Positions 1 to 12,200 of a stretch of 64,000 nt of DNA are shown here, one piece after another. The DNA is from Liolophura sinensis (Eukaryota; Mollusca; Polyplacophora; Chitonida; Chitonidae): assembly GCF_032854445.1 (NCBI RefSeq), contig NC_088298.1:24143295-24207294 (forward strand), written 5' to 3'. Below the pieces are notes generated by a model. That model saw only the letters and a list, made by a program, of their open reading frames with translations, was not told the origin of the DNA and made no database searches. A program made the translations under genes and the position numbers. Numbering within the stretch: position 1 is the first letter of the stretch; each line of letters opens with the position of its first letter.

Positions 1-686
1 ATGACCCGAAACTGGCTTCATCTTCGACAAGCAGACAAAGAATTCCATCATGGTGGTGTTGGAGCTATTCTGCCTTGATCACCCTTCGAGGTTGACACTG
101 CTGGTTATGTCAGAGTGCCTGCACTATTACTGAAGGCTCTAATACCGGGATCTTGTTTATGCGGTCTAGAAATTCGCTGACGCCTTGGCAGAATTAACTG
201 TTGAAAAATGAGTGTCTTTGTTGCCAGAATATTGATTTTTTTCCCTCCCCTCCCCTCAATCCTTCTTCTCCCTGCTTTCCTGGTGCAGATAACAGAAGTA
301 GAGGCATCTCTTTCTCTCCGCAGCACGTCTATGATTGTCTGCCTTAAAGCAGACTGACTGGCATAGCTCGCAATGACACAATTCTGCAATGTGCTGCGAA
401 GAATTTTTTTTTTTTATTTCTAATTCCATTATTGTGTCAACGCTGATAGCTCCTTGTGAGACAACGGGTCGACGGGTCAAAATATGAAAGGCAAACTTAA
501 TTCATCAGCGATATCTGAAGAGCATGTCTTCACTGAGGCTGGTGAGGCCGTGCTGTTTTGGATCTCTGTTTTACTCGAGAAAAAAAAAAGAAAATTAAAT
601 TTAAAAAATTGACAAATCTGTTTTAGACTTATAAAGTTAAATGCAAAAACTGAGAGGTACAAGTACCTGTATGAATGTTTAGCACG
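1..686 (+). other. No recognisable feature
   Basis: AT-rich DNA with short homopolymers. I see no exon with convincing splice sites and no signal-peptide exon for LRP1. Probably intron 1 of LRP1 or upstream DNA. Confidence 0.5.
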
Positions 687-697
687 TTTATGTTAAT

Positions 698-868
698 CAT
701 TTTCCTCTCCGGCCATAAGTGGGAATGTCTATCAGCAACCAGGTGGATGGTCGTGGGTTTACCCTGGGCCCTTTTCAGTTTACTCCCACCATAATGCTGA
801 CCACCGTCGTCTAAGTGAAATATTCTCAAATACGGCGTAAAACACCAATCAAATAGAAAAATAAATAT
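698..868 (+). mobile_element. tRNA-headed SINE (V-SINE-like), 5'-truncated
   Basis: Contains the family's shared blocks: ctccggccataagtggga, gatggtcgtgggttt, cccaccataatgctg, taagtgaaatattct, ggcgtaaaacaccaatcaaa and an A-rich tail. About 20 copies of this family occur in the window. It resembles V-SINE/RUDI elements of molluscs, a comparison from memory. Confidence 0.8.
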
Positions 869-1046
869 GCTACCAGTTTCCTCAGACATTAATGACCAGA
901 TTGAGAATTAGGATTTGTATTAAAGGAAATCAGCAAAATTTAAAATCAGCAAAAATTTAAGTCTGTCTGGTATATATTGTGACTCAGGGGTGTATGTTGT
1001 GTTGACGTGGTACATTGTACCTTAGACGTGTTTTAGTGGGACAGCC

Positions 1047-1512
1047 TAAAAATACATCACTGTCAATATATCCTGTACATGTGAGGGTTGGTTGTCAGGT
1101 GTCAATGTATCCAGCACATGTAAGGGTTGGTTTGTCTGGTATCAATATATCCAGTACATGTAAGGGTTGGTTTGTCTGGTATCAATGTATCCAGTACATG
1201 TAAGGGTTGGTTTGTCAGGTGTCAATGTATCCAGCACATGTAAGGGTTGGTTTGTCTGGTATCAATGTATCCAGTACATGTAAGGGTTGGTTTGTCAGGT
1301 GTCAATGTATCCAGCACATGTAAGGGTTGGTTTGTCAGGGTGTCAATGTACCCTGTACATGTAAGGGTTGGTTTGTCAGGTGTCAATGTACCCTGTACAT
1401 GTAAGGGTTGGTTTGTCAGGTGTCAATATATCCAGCACATGTAAGGGGTTGGTTTGTCTGGTATCAATATATCCTGTACATGTAGGGGTTGGTTTGTCAG
1501 GTGTCAGTGTAT
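1047..1512. repeat. 40-bp minisatellite, ~11 copies
   Basis: Unit of 40 bp built on tacatgtaagggttggtttg with one- and two-base variants. The open frames across it are by-products of periodicity. Confidence 0.92.
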
Positions 1513-1519
1513 CATTGTT

Positions 1520-3920
1520 ATACATTAGTGTATTCAGTTGTAGCATGACGGGTAGCAAACAGCCAGTTGGAAAATCCACAACAGGAAACAGTTGACTAAA
1601 CTACTATATGTTGACCTAAAATTTCATTTAAGATTGTACATGTACATGCAAGTTGCTAAAATTTGCTGCTTCTGACATTAATCTCTATACCTGAAAAGGT
1701 AGTTTCGAGGTTTATTTGAAAACTAGATTAGATAGGCTAACATTTTACCTATAACTATTAAGTTGCAAATTTTGCTGGATTCTAGAGTTGTGCTGATCTT
1801 GGAAAGGGGGAGTGTTTGATTGGAGGGTACGTGTATTTGTACGGCCACACTGTAATTTGTAACCTCTTTGCACGTTTGCAAGGTAGTTATTCATGTTTAT
1901 TCTGAAAGCATTATTCTGTGTAGACTGATAAAATTATTACTTTTTGTGAAGCCCTGAATTTGACCTACCCATCTAAAATAAAAATTAAATTGGGTATAAA
2001 TTAAGCTGAAATTCCTTTTATATATGAGAACGCTGAAGAGTTATTGGATGTACATGTATCTTTCAGGAAAAAAGTTTCAGCACTGAAAATAATAATATTT
2101 CATGAATTTCCTTGTATTCAGATTTTGTCCATGCAACTCTTAAAATTACATTGTTTAATTACAATCTGGTAGTTTATTTTTGAAAATGGTGTGTGTGTGA
2201 TGGGGGGATGATCGGGGGGGGGGGGGGATTGAGGGATATTTCGGACGTCTGGACATGATTTAAACTAAAGATTTGTTTGTTGAAACATGCAGCAGTCAGC
2301 TTACTTTATCATGCCTACATGGAAGCAGTGTTCTAACAGCTGTAGTTCAACTAAAATAGTTATCTCCTGTAAAATTTAAATAGCTAACTCCTGTAAAAAT
2401 TTGAAAGTAGGAAAAACGACAAAAAAAATATAATTGGTGTTTGCCTTTATATTACGCCAGAAGCATGCATTAATCTCTCCTTTCATTCCCATGCCTGAAG
2501 CGGTGTTCTAGCTGACAGGACACTGCCAGGTTCAACCCTTTGTTCCGTTAAAGCTAAGCTGATGTTGCCTTGCCGGGAAACAAAGCATGGTGTAATGATT
2601 TCAACCTCTTCCCCTCTGTGAATTCACGCCTGTTCTTGCCGCTACATGTATTGCTGCTGGAAGGCTAATGTAATAAGTGTCTCTGATTACAGAGATATTA
2701 TGTGCCAGAAATCCGTGCTCGCTGGAGAAAAGAAAGAACGCACTGATTTATGGTAGCTTTGTCACTCTCAAAAATTGCACTAATATTCTTTATTTTTTTT
2801 TTAATAGTGGTTTTTGGAAATTTTATTATAAAGCTTGTGCTTTTAAAAGATTCATCCATGCCTTAGTTGTATCAGTAATTATTGATTTCTTAGATTCATA
2901 CATGGATTCCTTCATTACTCAAAAAATAACTTGGCACAAAAAAAAAGAAAGAAAAAAATCCCATTAAAAAAAATGATTGAAATAGGATCGAGGTATGAAA
3001 TTCAAGCGTTCACACATGAATGGGATTCTTTGATATGTCAGGGCTTGATTATCTTGATGTTTCGCTTCAGTAGTTTCACAATTCGATATTTCGGGGTTTT
3101 TCTTTTGGAAATCTCTTTGTTTTTTATTTATTGGGATTTAGAAGGTGACTTTCACTACATTTTTGTAGGGCCAGATTCCTATATATTCATTATAGTGATA
3201 ATGGCTGGGATTGACGAAAAGTAATTTATCACAGGCATGTCTGTGAAAGTGAAGATCAAAGCATTAATTGCAGTAGGTATCTGAGGCTGAAATCTAGGAG
3301 AAATGAATCCCGTGAGACGGACACTGTACCAGGGTATGACCATCTAGATATATTATCTGAAAATGCCCCGTCATGTAACTGGCCGGTGAACAACTGTCTG
3401 CCTGTAGGTTGGTTTTCGTCACCAATTTTCACAAGAATCAGTCGGAAACCATCAGTAGTCCTTCCAGTGACAACCTTTTGAATTATTTATTTCTACTTCC
3501 TGTACAACCTCCAGGTATATCTTCAGGTATTTACCATGCATGATTTATACATGTACATGTATGTATATAAGTGACATTTTTTCCTATGCCCAGTAACAAA
3601 CTACACGTACATATATCCGGTAATGGCCCTTACTTTGTCCAAATTGTGGACATCATTCATAGAAAACAAGGAGACGAGGAGACAAAGAAACCAGCAGGCG
3701 AAATCTCTGATTAGGTGTTTCTGTGAAATTATTCATCAGGGCAAATTACTCCGCTGTTCTGTGATCCTTTGTTTGCCATTTCCCCTTCTGCCCAGCTGCT
3801 ATCAGCCGTTAAAGGACAAACAGACCCACACTGTTCCTTCAAGGCTGATATTGCTGATCTGATTTTTTTTCCTCGCCGATGTTCAGGCATTAGGGTTTTT
3901 ATCTGATAAATGCCTTTAGC
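1520..3920. other. Non-coding, little structure
   Basis: AT-rich. Holds a fragment of MITE family B at about 1862-1985 (gcacgtttgcaaggtagtta, then ctgtgtagactgataaaatt) and a G run near 2214-2228. No supported exon. Confidence 0.5.
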
Positions 3921-3921
3921 G

Positions 3922-5030
3922 CAGACTGTCATGGTACAGCATTGTCCTGGCTCATCTGTTCACCAAAGACGTTGTGGTGGTACAGCATTGTCCTGGCTGA
4001 TCTGTTTACCTAGGACGTTGTGGTGGTACAGCATTGTCCTGGCTCATCTGTTCACCAAGGACGTTGTGGTGCTACAGCGTTGTCCTGGCTGATCTGTTTA
4101 CCAAAGACGTTGTGGCGTTACAGCATTGTCCTGGCTGATCTGTTCACCAAGGACTTTGTGGTGGTACAGCATTGTCCTGGGTCATCTGTTCACCTAGGAC
4201 ATTGTGGTGGTACAGAATTGTCCTGGCTGATCTGTTCACCTAGGACGTTGTGGTGGTACAGTATTGTCCTGGCTGTTCTGTTCACCAAGGACGTTGTGGT
4301 GGTACAGCATTGTCCTGGGTCATCTGTTTACCTAGGATGTTGTGGTGGTACAGTATTGTCCTGGCTGTTCTGTTCACCAAGGACGTTGTAAGTGGTACAG
4401 CGTTGTCCTGGGTCATCTGTTCACCAAGGACGTTGTGGTGCTACAGCGTTGTCCTGGCTGTTCTGTTCACCAAGGATGTTGTGGTGGTACAGTATTGTCC
4501 TGGCTCATCTGTTCACCAAGGACGTTGTGGTGGTACAGCATTGTCCTGGGTCATCTGTTCACCAAGGACGTTGTGGTGCTACAGCATTGTCCTGGCTGTT
4601 CTGTTCACCAAGGACGTTGTGGTGGTACAGTATTGTCCTGGCTGATCTGTTCACCAAGGATGTTGTGGTGGTACAGTATTGTCCTGGCTGATCTGTTCAC
4701 CAAGGATGTTGTGGTGGTACAGCATTGTCCTGGTCATCTGTTCACCAAGGACGTTGTGGTGCTACAGCATTGTCCTGGCTCATCTGTTCACCTAGGATGT
4801 TGTGGTGGTACAGCATTGTCCTGGGTCATCTGTTTACCTAGGATGTTGTGGTGCTACAGCGTTGTCCTGGCTGATCTGTTCACCTAGGACGTTGTGGTGG
4901 TACAGTATTGTCCTGGCTGTTCTGTTCACCAAGGACGTTGTGGTGGTACAGCGTTGTCCTGGGTCATCTGTTTACCTAGGATGTTGTGGTGGTACAGCGT
5001 TGTCCTGGCTGTTCATGTCTCCGTTAATCT
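3922..5030. repeat. 46-bp minisatellite, ~24 copies
   Basis: Units start gtacagcattgtcctggct and continue with tctgttcaccaaggacgtt and gtggtg. Because 46 is not a multiple of three the same peptide appears in all three frames, which shows there is no protein selection. Confidence 0.95.
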
Positions 5031-5054
5031 ATTGAAAAAAAAAAAATAGAGAAG

Positions 5055-5135
5055 AACTTTACACACTGTTAATCGTCGTCATATGACTGAAAAATTGTTG
5101 AGTACGACGTTAAACCCCAAGCACTCTCTCACTCA
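5055..5135 (+). mobile_element. 3' tail of a dispersed repeat (family with atgactgaaaaattgttgag)
   Basis: Shares atgactgaaaaattgtt, gtacgacgttaaaccccaag and a ctcactcac tail with copies at 24.4, 48.3, 56.8 and 59.6 kb. Confidence 0.65.
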
Positions 5136-5454
5136 CACACTGTTAACAGTGCTATTATGTACATATGCTGTATAAATACTGTTGTTTTTGTTTTCTCTGG
5201 TGGTATGAAACATCCGTCCTTCATGCAGTAGCAATGTAAACTATAATGTAAGGACATAGCTGGAGAGTTCAAAACCAGTCAGAGTCGTTTTGTCAGCTGA
5301 TTCTGTTTTCATTTTAGCTCGCCTGCTTAAATTACAGCAAGAGCTGGTGCTACAACTGGTGTTTCCAAACGATTATAATCAGAACAAAAATAGCAGAGAC
5401 AATGTTCATTGTTATTGTGGCTATCAGGTTTTGTACATTTAGAGTATACTGTTA

Positions 5455-5832
5455 AAGTATACATAAATATACATATACATATATACCGTACATATATACC
5501 ATACATATTTATCATACATATATACCATACATATATACCATAAATATATACCATACATATATACCATAAATATATACCATACATATATACCATACATATT
5601 TATCATACATATATACCATAAATATATACCATACATATATATCATACATATATACCATACATATATACCATACATATATATCATACATATATACCATACA
5701 TATATATCATACATATATACCATACATATATACCATATATACATACCATACATATATACCATACATATATACCATACCTATATACCATACATATATACCA
5801 TACATATATACCATACATATATACCATACATA
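5455..5832. repeat. 13-bp AT-rich array, ~28 copies
   Basis: Unit ccatacatatata with c/t and a/t variants. Nearly pure alternating purine-pyrimidine and locally self-complementary. Confidence 0.95.
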
Positions 5833-5851
5833 ACCCTGAATGACCATAAAT

Positions 5852-6010
5852 TTCATCCATGATTAAAATTACCATTTTTCCTGATTCTGAGAGTTCTATT
5901 GGTTTTAGAAAGTTGTTTTGAAGTTTTAGTTGTTCGGAACATGAGATGATATTCTGGTGAAAAATTGTAAATTTCACCCCGAAAAGTAACATTTTAAAAG
6001 GCCCTTCCAT
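5852..6010. mobile_element. Dispersed repeat family E, copy 1
   Basis: Shares blocks gattctgagagttctatt, ttgttttgaagttt, and ggtgaaaaattgtaaattt with copies at 9052, 12903 and 57815. Type unknown. Confidence 0.55.
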
Positions 6011-6174
6011 GCGAGATGTGTATTCAGTCTAGCACGTACTGTAAAATCTCACCCTTTTAGTATCACATTGTCGTCACTGATCTGGTTTTAATGTATCTGA
6101 GGTAGGTGTTTTATTATGTTGTGAATATGTATGGATGATGCTCTTACCTGTTGGGTTTTATTTGTATGTTTCAG

Positions 6175-6297
6175 CTCCGCCCACCTGTGAGGTTGGTAAG
6201 TTCCAGTGTAAGCACCTGGCTGTGTGTATCCCTGAGGGGTGGAAGTGTGACCAAGAGGAAGACTGTGAGGATGGCTCCGATGAGGACCCACAGCTCT
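6175..6297 (+). CDS. LRP1: LRP1 exon: LA repeat 1
   Basis: Preceded by tgtttcag and followed by GTGAGT, phase 1 at both ends. Encodes an LDL-receptor class A repeat with C-x6-C spacing at the start, an aromatic ligand-packing position (GWKCD) and the calcium cage DCEDGSDED. The sixth Cys is split by the intron (T|GT). Corresponds to LA1 of LRP1. The upstream phase 1 border means at least one earlier exon exists. Confidence 0.9.
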
Positions 6298-9200
6298 GTG
6301 AGTAGGACAAGGGTGGAGTCGAGGGAGAGGTAGAGAGGTAGTGTAGGGGCTGTTAAGGGAGCACAGCCCTTAAGTAGAGTGGGGATAGGGGTGGGGGTGT
6401 CTGGTAGAGAGGTAGTGAGAGGGCTATGAAGGGGCCACAACTCTGTTAGGAGGATGTGTGTTTGGGGGTGGGAGGGAGGGGGGTGTCAAGGGGCCGTAAC
6501 TCTGTTAGGACGGGTGTGGGGGTATCAGGTACAGAGGTAGTGTGTATGTGTGTGGGGGGGGGGAGGGGGGGGATTAGGTAGAGAGGTAGTGAGAGGGCTG
6601 TTAAGGGGCTACATCTCTGTTAGTAGGATGTGTGTGCGTATGTGAGGGTGTGGGGGGGGGTCAGGTAGAGAGGTAGTGTGGAGTAGGATGTGTGTGGATA
6701 TGTGAGGGTGTGTGTGTGTACGGGGGGGAGGGGGGGCATCAGGTAAAGAGGTAGAAAGAGGGCTATCGAGGAGCCACAACTCTGTTAGCAGGATGCGTGT
6801 GTGTATGTGTTTGTGGGTGGGAGGAGGTGGGGAGGGGGTATTAGGTAGAGAGATAGTGAGAGGGCAGTCAAGGGACCACATATCTGTGGATGTGTGATGA
6901 TTTTTTTTTTTGGATTGTTTTGCTTTTGCTTTTTATTTGACACCATTGGTTTTTATTTGGTTTTGCCAGGTTAATATGCAGATGTGTTTGCATTGTCCGG
7001 AATGTTAGTTGTTGTTGTTTTTAGTAGTAATAGAAGAATGGATTGAAAATTTGCATGAACCTGTTTTGATGAAGTAGATTGTAGCCCAATAACTATTGCA
7101 TTTTGTAAATTTTTTTTTTTTGTGATTTGCATAAAATTATGAATATGTTTTTGCTATTTTTCCCCTTAGTAACAACCCAGACACCCTTCCAAGTTACTGT
7201 CTAGGATCAACCTTTACCTTTGTGAACATGCTTTTATCCGACCCACATAGGTTTGGAGTATGTGTCATGAACTCCTGAGGGAGACATGTAACCTCATTCT
7301 CTACTCTGTAGGGAATAGCCACATGCCCGCCCCTGCCTTTTTTTCCCATTCACCCCCTTCCCCACCCAAGAGTGTTCCCCCAAAAAGCAGTCCTACCTAT
7401 GTCAAGTGAGAAGTCACCCCTCCATGCTGTCCAAATGTCTGACACATGTTTAAAATACATGTATGCCCCAGCCCTGCTCTGAACCCAGCATATTTCCTCC
7501 AGAGTGATCTCCCTTGAAAATCCTCTCCATTAAATAGACACCTGCCCATTTGCTTTCAATAAAGAAATATGTAGATGATTCTTATTATAAGACAGTCTGT
7601 AAATTAAAGTTAATCAGATATTAAAGTGAAAATTATGGTTTAGGGATGAGAAGTGTTCATAACGAATTTGCTTGTAGTATTATTCCTGCACGAGATTATT
7701 TCCCATAGTGCATTTGAATTTGAAAGTTCTAAAATTATACATTGGCATACAAGCTATTTTTTCGGTAACATTTTTTGTTCAACATTGCATGGTGTTTGAA
7801 ACAATGAATTTGCTTGTTATTTGAAGTTGTTTCATTTTATTCTCTTGTTCGGTTTTGTTTCATTTGATAATTTACTCACATGAAAACTTTAGAATTTTCC
7901 AGGTATTTCAGTTGCCATGGCTACAAGACGTGATGACTGATGTTGCATTTTTTATTTTTGTTGTCGACAGTTAACTCCCCTGTCCTGTACTAATCTCTTA
8001 ACTGTCTTGTTATGTTATTAAATAGGCATCACTTATAAGAAAAACAAAGGGACACGACTCAGAGGTCTGTATAATACATGTGTTAGTTGTCTTACTCTGT
8101 GTGTGTGTCTCATCTACTCTTTATCCAAGTTATCTCCCTTTGATATCCAGACCAGATCAGACCAGCCAAATGCATGAATTTTTCAGGTTGTAGGCCTTAC
8201 AATTCGAGCATTGCAGGCAAAATGAACTGGAAGTTGAAAAACTTCAGGTAATCTCATAGTCAAATATCTTTTCATGTGTTCTAGCAAATTACTCATCAAT
8301 TTGAATAGTCAAATCAAATTTCAGCTTTTGTTTCATGTGATTTGTGCCTTTTGACTAAAATCAAACGACAGTTCAAACAATTTCATTTTGTTAGACTCTG
8401 CAAATGAAATCTTAACCAATGATGGTATTGGAAATATTTTTTGCAGTTTTACAGTGTACTTTTGTCAAGGTTCAGGAATTTTTTGGGGCATGAAAATTTT
8501 GTTTTATTTTGACAATTAGTCAACTATCTATAGGAAGACCCAATCAAACTTGTTTTCTCTTGCAGCATAAGAAATAATTGCTGTAATTTGTTATTGAATA
8601 TCAGAAATCAGTTTATGGGAAAGAACATTGGCAAAGTTAGGACATGCGCTGAATAGATTGGGTGGAAAAGGATATAACCAAATGAAAAAAAACTATTTGT
8701 TCTTAAGTCCACTTTTGCTTGCAGCGCTTACAACAGATTTTTTACCACTGGTGAATGGTGGTTTCATTTTTAGAGATAATCTCGAAAAAATTTCCCTAAA
8801 CTAATTGTCAATCATATTTTGAAAACATTTAAATTTTTGCCAAACGAAAAAAACATGTAATGCTGTTCCTTTAAATTAGATCGATTTTATGGTCAAGAAT
8901 GTCCTGTAAGCCCTTAACAAATTGACCTCAGATAAATTGAATTATATCTTCAGATGCAATATTTGAAAATTTATAAGGTTTTGATGGCTAAACTGTTTTA
9001 TACGTGGAAGGGTACTTGCCAGAACTGATATATGGTAAAAAATGACCCAAATTTGGGTCATAACTCAGTTGTACATTTTGCCAGATTCTCTGATAGCTCT
9101 AATCAATGTAGAAAGGCGTTTTGAGGGAAGTTGGGGGGTGTTTGAAGGTAGGGTGATAAGGTTTTGAAAAAATGTGATCTTACGCTGTAAAAGTAATAGT

Positions 9201-12200
9201 TTATGGAATTGATTTGCCATTAAAAGTGCTCTCTGTGTTCCAGTGAAATTTTGAGTCATTTACCTTCATAACCTGTCCAGATGACAAACTGATAGGCACC
9301 ATACCTGTGATCAAATTTGTTTAGGCGACTTGTCAAAAAAATCTCAAATTTCTAGCTGTGTTATTACAAGCCACTGGCCATTCTAACAATTGTGGGGTTT
9401 GTGTTTTTTATGCATAAGCTGGCTCGTCTGTCTGTCTGTCTGTCTGTTTGTGTGTCTGTCTTTGTCTGTCTGTGCAGCTAATGTTGTTTGTATTGCTCAG
9501 CTCCATCTTTCTGTGTATAATACACACAGCTTCTGCTTACTGTTTTGTGATCTCAACAATTTTAACATTTTCTGATGGCATTAAAGAGACTAGTTACCAG
9601 AGATTTTTGGCAAGAAACCCATCAGTGCAGATCCAATCAAATCCTCGATGTTATCTGAGAGTAGCCCAAATAGTTAGCATTTGCAGAATATCTGCATAGT
9701 CTTTGCATGTAATACCATTCAGATTGGCAAACAAGCTTGAAAAACTTTTTGTCATCTTGTTACTTTTTCAAACTTTAGCATCATTTTTAACATTTATTAG
9801 TTTAGGTACAAATCTAATATTTACTGAAAGGCACTGATTTGAGGTATTCTTTGTAAATACAGAGGATTTTATTCGTACGACTTTTTCACAAAGCTCTCTG
9901 GCCTATCCTCTTTAAAGACTCTTGATTGTTCAAGACGAGTGTTTAATATAAAGGTGATGTTAAATGAAGTTTGTTTGAAATCACATGCCAGTGTGACCAA
10001 AGGGAGGTAATCTGTTATGATCTGAGTGTCAGGTGTGGTTACACAAAACTGTCTGCTTGGAAGTGTAGAAATCTGGAATAAACACTGACAGGTGTTAAAC
10101 ACTGGTATAATTGATGAGAATTGCAGAACAGAACTGTAGACTTATAGATGGTTAGAACATGAGGAATTACTCAGCCTTTCCGCCTGTTTGCAAGGTGTTT
10201 ATTCAAGCATATTCGAAACGCATTACTCTGTGTAGACTGATAATTTATTTATTTATTTGATTGGAGTTTTACGCCTTACTCAAGTTTATTTAACTTACAC
10301 AACCGCGGTCAGCATTATGGTCGGAGGAAACGGGCCAAAGCCCGGTGGAAACCCAGGACCTTCCGTAAATTGCTGGCAGACCGTGTAGACTGATAAAACT
10401 ATACATTACATGAGACCCTGAATTTGCCGAGCAACCAATGTAGTTTTCAGTGGCTTAGAAATTTGTTAGAATTGAAGCCTGTTGAATCACTGGCGAAACA
10501 TAAAAATTTAGAGCCACATGTCATGTACTATTTTCCTTTACTTTTTTTTTTGCTAAAAGAGATTATGTTGCTAAATGTCCTCATATTTATGTATTCCCAG
10601 CCCCGATAGCACAATTGGTAGAGCATTTTCTTCGGAGGCAGTAGATCCAGGGTCAATTCTGGGTCGGGTCACATCTAAGACCTTGAAAAAGATCATTTAG
10701 CATTAAGGGGATAGTGCAACGACTAGTGGATCCGTATCAGTATAATGGCTCGGGCAGGGCGGCTTACTTGCCTTCGGTAAGACGTCTCGGTGAAGCAGCA
10801 CTAGATAAAAGAAAGGCGGAAATCCGTCCTGCAACAAGAAGGACACAGATTAATGCCTTCAGAATATGCTTGAGTAAACACCTTGCAAACATGGAAAAAG
10901 TTTGAAGAGTTACAGTTCTAGGTTTACAGTTTATGATGTCGTAATTCGCCAACCTTTATGCTTGTTATTACTGTTCATCTTGGAATGTGTGGCAAACTGT
11001 AGAAATATTTGCTGTGTTTTTTGTAAATTCTGGTTTCGTGCATTTGAACTTTTTGTTTCCAAAAAACAAGTGTTTTAATGTTTCAAAAATATATAACATA
11101 GACAAAGAAAAAAGAAATCAAAAAAAGAAAGGTGAATTTGCTGTAATTTTTTTAAACATTACTTTGCTGTATCAGTACATTATTGACCAAAAATTAAAAT
11201 GTGTAAAACAGTTCATATATTTTATGTATATATATTCAAAAAGGTTGAGAAAATATGATTATCTGAATGGCCTTGTTCATATTTAAAAATATAGCTGGCT
11301 TAAATTGTCTGTTGCGTTCTTTAAATGTGTAAATGTAGCTGGCTTAAATTGGCTTTTGTGTTCTTTAAATGTGTAAATGTAGCTGGATTAATTTGGCTTT
11401 TGTGTTCTTTAACTGTCTACATGTAGCTGGCCTTAATTGGCTTTTGTGTTCTTTAAATGTCTTCATGTAGCTGGCTTAAATTGTCTTTTGTGTTCTTTAA
11501 ATGTGTAAATGAAGCTGGCTTAAAAAAATTTTTGTTGGCTTTAAATGTGCAAATGTATGTGTAGCTGGCTTAAATTGACTTTTTTGACCTTTAAATATGT
11601 AAAAGGTCATAGCTGGCTTAAATTGGCTTACATGGACTTTAAATGTGTAAATATAGCTGGCTTAAATTGGCTTTTGTGGGCTTTAAATGTGGTGTCATTG
11701 CAAGTATAACACACTTTACAAGCTCTGGTTACACATGTACGTGCAATATTGTATAATTTCATAATTAGCATTGTTAAATTCTTAGGCTTCAACAGCATGA
11801 AAACAGGATAATGTCCCATGGTGAGATATTCTCTGAAGGGCCCGGTGTGTTGATTTAACTGTCTTATACATGTAATATGACAGTTATATTAATTTAGAAA
11901 AAAATTATATTGGAAATAATTTTCCTACTTCTAACAAATTTTTTAAAGGTAAACATGGAGGATTATTTTATATCATCAGTTATCAGAAATTATACCACTT
12001 GTGTTTGTTCTTGGCATTGTCTGCTCCTCCTACATCTGCTGGCTGTCGAGTTTATGAAATGACAACATCGTGCAACCAAAGGGAGATTACTCTGTTGCTG
12101 TAACAGCCTTTCCTGTACTCAGGATTCACACATACACATTAATACTTTATTATGATGATGATGATAATAATAATGACACAAATTATTAATGTTCAAGCAT

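Noticed and set aside
1-110. First exon of LRP1 starting at the ATG at position 1
   Set aside because: The frame ends after about 25 codons, lacks a hydrophobic signal sequence and has no suitable donor in phase 1.
3910-5035. Long open frames with repeated CPGSSVHQGRCGGT-type peptides
   Set aside because: They come from a 46-bp minisatellite that reads the same in all three frames, with no splice or start context.
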